Assembly: GCA_023397245.1 (NCBI GenBank) | Contig: JAEWUH010000192.1 | Span: 1-6,976, forward strand | Source of the DNA: Bacillota bacterium | GTDB lineage: Bacteria; Bacillota; Clostridia; Oscillospirales; Acutalibacteraceae | Reading direction: 5' to 3' | Length of the DNA: 6,976 nt | Shown: positions 5,442 to 6,976 of the stretch, one piece after another | Layout of the letters: each line of letters starts with the position of its first letter | How positions within the stretch are numbered: the stretch's first letter is position 1 | Notes under the pieces: generated by a model | Seen by the model: the letters and a program-made list of their open reading frames with translations, nothing else | Told to the model about the DNA's origin: nothing | Databases searched by the model: none | Position numbers and translations under genes: made by a program

Positions 5442-5478
5442 AAAAAAGCGCCCCGCGCAGCTGCAGCTGCGCGGGGCG
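5442..5478 (-). terminator. Rho-independent terminator of the PFOR gene
   Basis: Bases 5449-5463 and 5464-5478 are exact reverse complements, a 30-bp perfect palindrome of very high GC content. On the minus strand it is followed by C and then six T residues (5447-5442). It begins 18 bases beyond the PFOR stop codon, so it should end that transcript before the nrdJ promoter region. On the + strand a TAAAACATTTTT tail follows, a poorer U tract. Confidence 0.92.
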
Positions 5479-5496
5479 TAAAACATTTTTATAGGA

Positions 5497-6976
5497 TTAT
5501 TCCAAGCTGGAGAGCTTTGCGAGATGCTCGTAATTCTCTGCCGCAACCTTTTCAGCTTCGGCAAACAGCTTCTCTGCGCGCTCCGGGAATGCACGGGTAA
5601 GGGAGTTGTAACGAACCTCGCCCATGATGAAGTCGCGATAGTTCGCGGTAGGTGCCTTGCTGTCAAGATGGAACGGGTTCTTGCCTTCCTGTGCAAGACG
5701 CGGATCAAAGCGGAAGTTCTGCCAGTAACCGGCTTCAACCGCCTTCTTCTCCTCGGTCTGCGCAATGCTCATGCCGCCCTTAATGCCGTGGTTGATGCAG
5801 GGAGCGTAAGCAATGATGATGGAAGGTCCGTTGTAGCTTTCGGCCTCGGTGATTGCCTTAATGCACTGGTTGTAGTCGGCACCCATTGCAATGTGGGCAA
5901 CATAGACATAGCCGTAGCTCATTGCGATTGCCGGAAGATCCTTCTTCTTTGTCGCCTTACCGGTTGCGGCAAACTGTGCCACGGAGCCGATCGGGGTGGA
6001 CTTGGAAGCCTGTCCGCCGGTGTTGGAATAAACTTCGGTATCGAAGACGAAGATGTTCACGTTCTCGCCGGAAGCAAGCACATGGTCAACGCCGCCGAAG
6101 CCGATATCATATGCCCAGCCGTCGCCGCCGAAGATCCACATGGATTTCTTCGCGAGATAATCCTTATCGGCAAGAGCCTTCTTCGCAAGCTCCGCAACCT
6201 CGCCGCCGGCCTTTGCCGCTTTTTCCAGCTCCGGAATCAGCTTGTCGGTCGCATCGCGGTTAGTATGGCTGTCGCCCGCGGTTGCAAGGTAGTTCTTTGC
6301 GGCTTCCTTCAATTCAGCGGAAGCGCTCTCGGAAGCTTCGATCTTCTCAACATACTCGGCAAGTCTGCCGCGGATGGCGTTCTGCGCAAGGGTCATGCCC
6401 AGGCCGAACTCTGCGTTATCTTCGAACAGGGAGTTGTTCCATGCAGGACCAAAGCCCCTCTTGTTGAAGGTGTAAGGAGTTGCCGGTGCGGAACCGCCCC
6501 AGATGGAGGAGCAGCCTGTTGCGTTGGCAATATACATTCTGTCGCCGAAGAGCTGTGTGATGAGCTTGGCGTAAGGAGTTTCGCCGCAGCCCGCGCAGGC
6601 GCCGGAGTACTCAAGCAGCGGCTGCTTGAACTGGCTGCCCTTTACGGTGACGGGTTTGAACTTCTCAAGAACTTCCGGCTTCTCAGGCAGGCTGCGGCCG
6701 TAATCAAAGCCTTCCTGCTTTTCGAGCTGGGTTTCTGCCGGCTTCATAACCAGAGCCTTTTCGCCCTTTGTGCCCGGGCAGACCGTTGCGCAGGAACCGC
6801 AGCCTGTGCAGTCGTAAGCGGAGATAGTCACCGCAAACTTCTTGCCCGGCATACCGGTCATATCCTTGTACTTCTGGGTCTTCGGAGCGGCAGCGGCCTC
6901 TTCCTCGGTCATGACTGCCGGGCGGATAACCGCGTGCGGGCAGACATAGGAGCAGAAGTTACACTGGATGCAGTTG
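5497..6976 (-). CDS. nifJ: Pyruvate:ferredoxin oxidoreductase, C-terminal part (5' end outside window)
   Basis: The frame is open to the right edge and ends at TAA 5497-5499, giving 492 residues, about 42% of the usual ~1,170; the ATG at 6912 is internal. The enzyme converts pyruvate and CoA to acetyl-CoA and CO2 and reduces ferredoxin. Numbering from the first visible residue, the two-cluster ferredoxin domain has CxxCxxCxxxC at 2-12 and a second set at 56, 59, 62 and 66. The thiamine diphosphate domain follows, with proximal-cluster ligands Cys127, Cys130 (CAGCGE), Cys155 and probably Cys393, and the GDGWAYDIG...DTEVYSNTGG segment that binds Mg-thiamine diphosphate. The 130-155 spacing equals that of the Desulfovibrio africanus enzyme. 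The chain ends 99 residues after Cys393, so the C-terminal extension of the Desulfovibrio enzyme appears absent. It is the last gene of its transcript and points toward nrdJ on the same strand, separated by a strong terminator. Confidence 0.97.
   Translation of the reverse strand, partial: NCIQCNFCSYVCPHAVIRPAVMTEEEAAAAPKTQKYKDMTGMPGKKFAVTISAYDCTGCGSCATVCPGTKGEKALVMKPAETQLEKQEGFDYGRSLPEKPEVLEKFKPVTVKGSQFKQPLLEYSGACAGCGETPYAKLITQLFGDRMYIANATGCSSIWGGSAPATPYTFNKRGFGPAWNNSLFEDNAEFGLGMTLAQNAIRGRLAEYVEKIEASESASAELKEAAKNYLATAGDSHTNRDATDKLIPELEKAAKAGGEVAELAKKALADKDYLAKKSMWIFGGDGWAYDIGFGGVDHVLASGENVNIFVFDTEVYSNTGGQASKSTPIGSVAQFAATGKATKKKDLPAIAMSYGYVYVAHIAMGADYNQCIKAITEAESYNGPSIIIAYAPCINHGIKGGMSIAQTEEKKAVEAGYWQNFRFDPRLAQEGKNPFHLDSKAPTANYRDFIMGEVRYNSLTRAFPERAEKLFAEAEKVAAENYEHLAKLSSLE

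Noticed and set aside
5280..5496. Possible small gene or RNA gene between nrdJ and the PFOR gene
   Set aside because: The space is filled by the nrdJ promoter region, a small dyad and the PFOR terminator; no open frame with a start signal or RNA fold of note is seen.

Overview
The window looks like chromosome of a strictly anaerobic Gram-positive bacterium of the class Clostridia, most likely near Oscillospiraceae/Ruminococcaceae. Four things suggest this: a pyruvate:ferredoxin oxidoreductase, an adenosylcobalamin-dependent (class II) ribonucleotide reductase, a membrane-anchored Firmicute-type HtrA protease, and moderately GC-rich genes with strong AGGAGG-type ribosome binding sites separated by AT-rich spacers. 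A GC-rich double-hairpin intergenic motif resembles short dispersed repeats of that group. The placement is an inference from gene content, not a phylogeny.

Layout. Bases 1-229 (+) hold the C-terminal end of an unrecognised protein. It converges on an HtrA-like serine protease gene (384-1817, -), with a perfect 17-bp hairpin terminator between them. A 349-bp divergent intergenic region (1818-2166) separates htrA from a corrinoid adenosyltransferase gene (cobO/btuR type, 2167-2691, +). That gene converges on a class II ribonucleotide reductase gene (nrdJ, 3012-5279, -). The 320-bp gap between them holds a probably bidirectional terminator, a C-rich tract, a second hairpin with a T run, and the repeat-like double hairpin. 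Upstream of nrdJ lies a strong promoter overlapped by two sites matching the NrdR box, 31 bp apart. Bases 5497-6976 (-) hold the C-terminal 492 residues of pyruvate:ferredoxin oxidoreductase, which ends in a 30-bp perfect palindrome terminator and runs off the right edge.

How the genes fit together. The adenosyltransferase makes the adenosyl-corrinoid form needed by NrdJ, so cofactor supply and cofactor use sit next to each other, although on opposite strands and with separate promoters. PFOR supplies acetyl-CoA and reduced ferredoxin in anaerobic fermentation. HtrA is an envelope quality-control protease with no evident link to the others.

No mobile element, CRISPR array, RNA gene or clearly novel multi-gene system is visible. 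The strongest non-coding signal is the NrdR-box pair at nrdJ. Smaller points of interest are the intergenic dyads and repeats, and the unidentified partial gene at the left edge.
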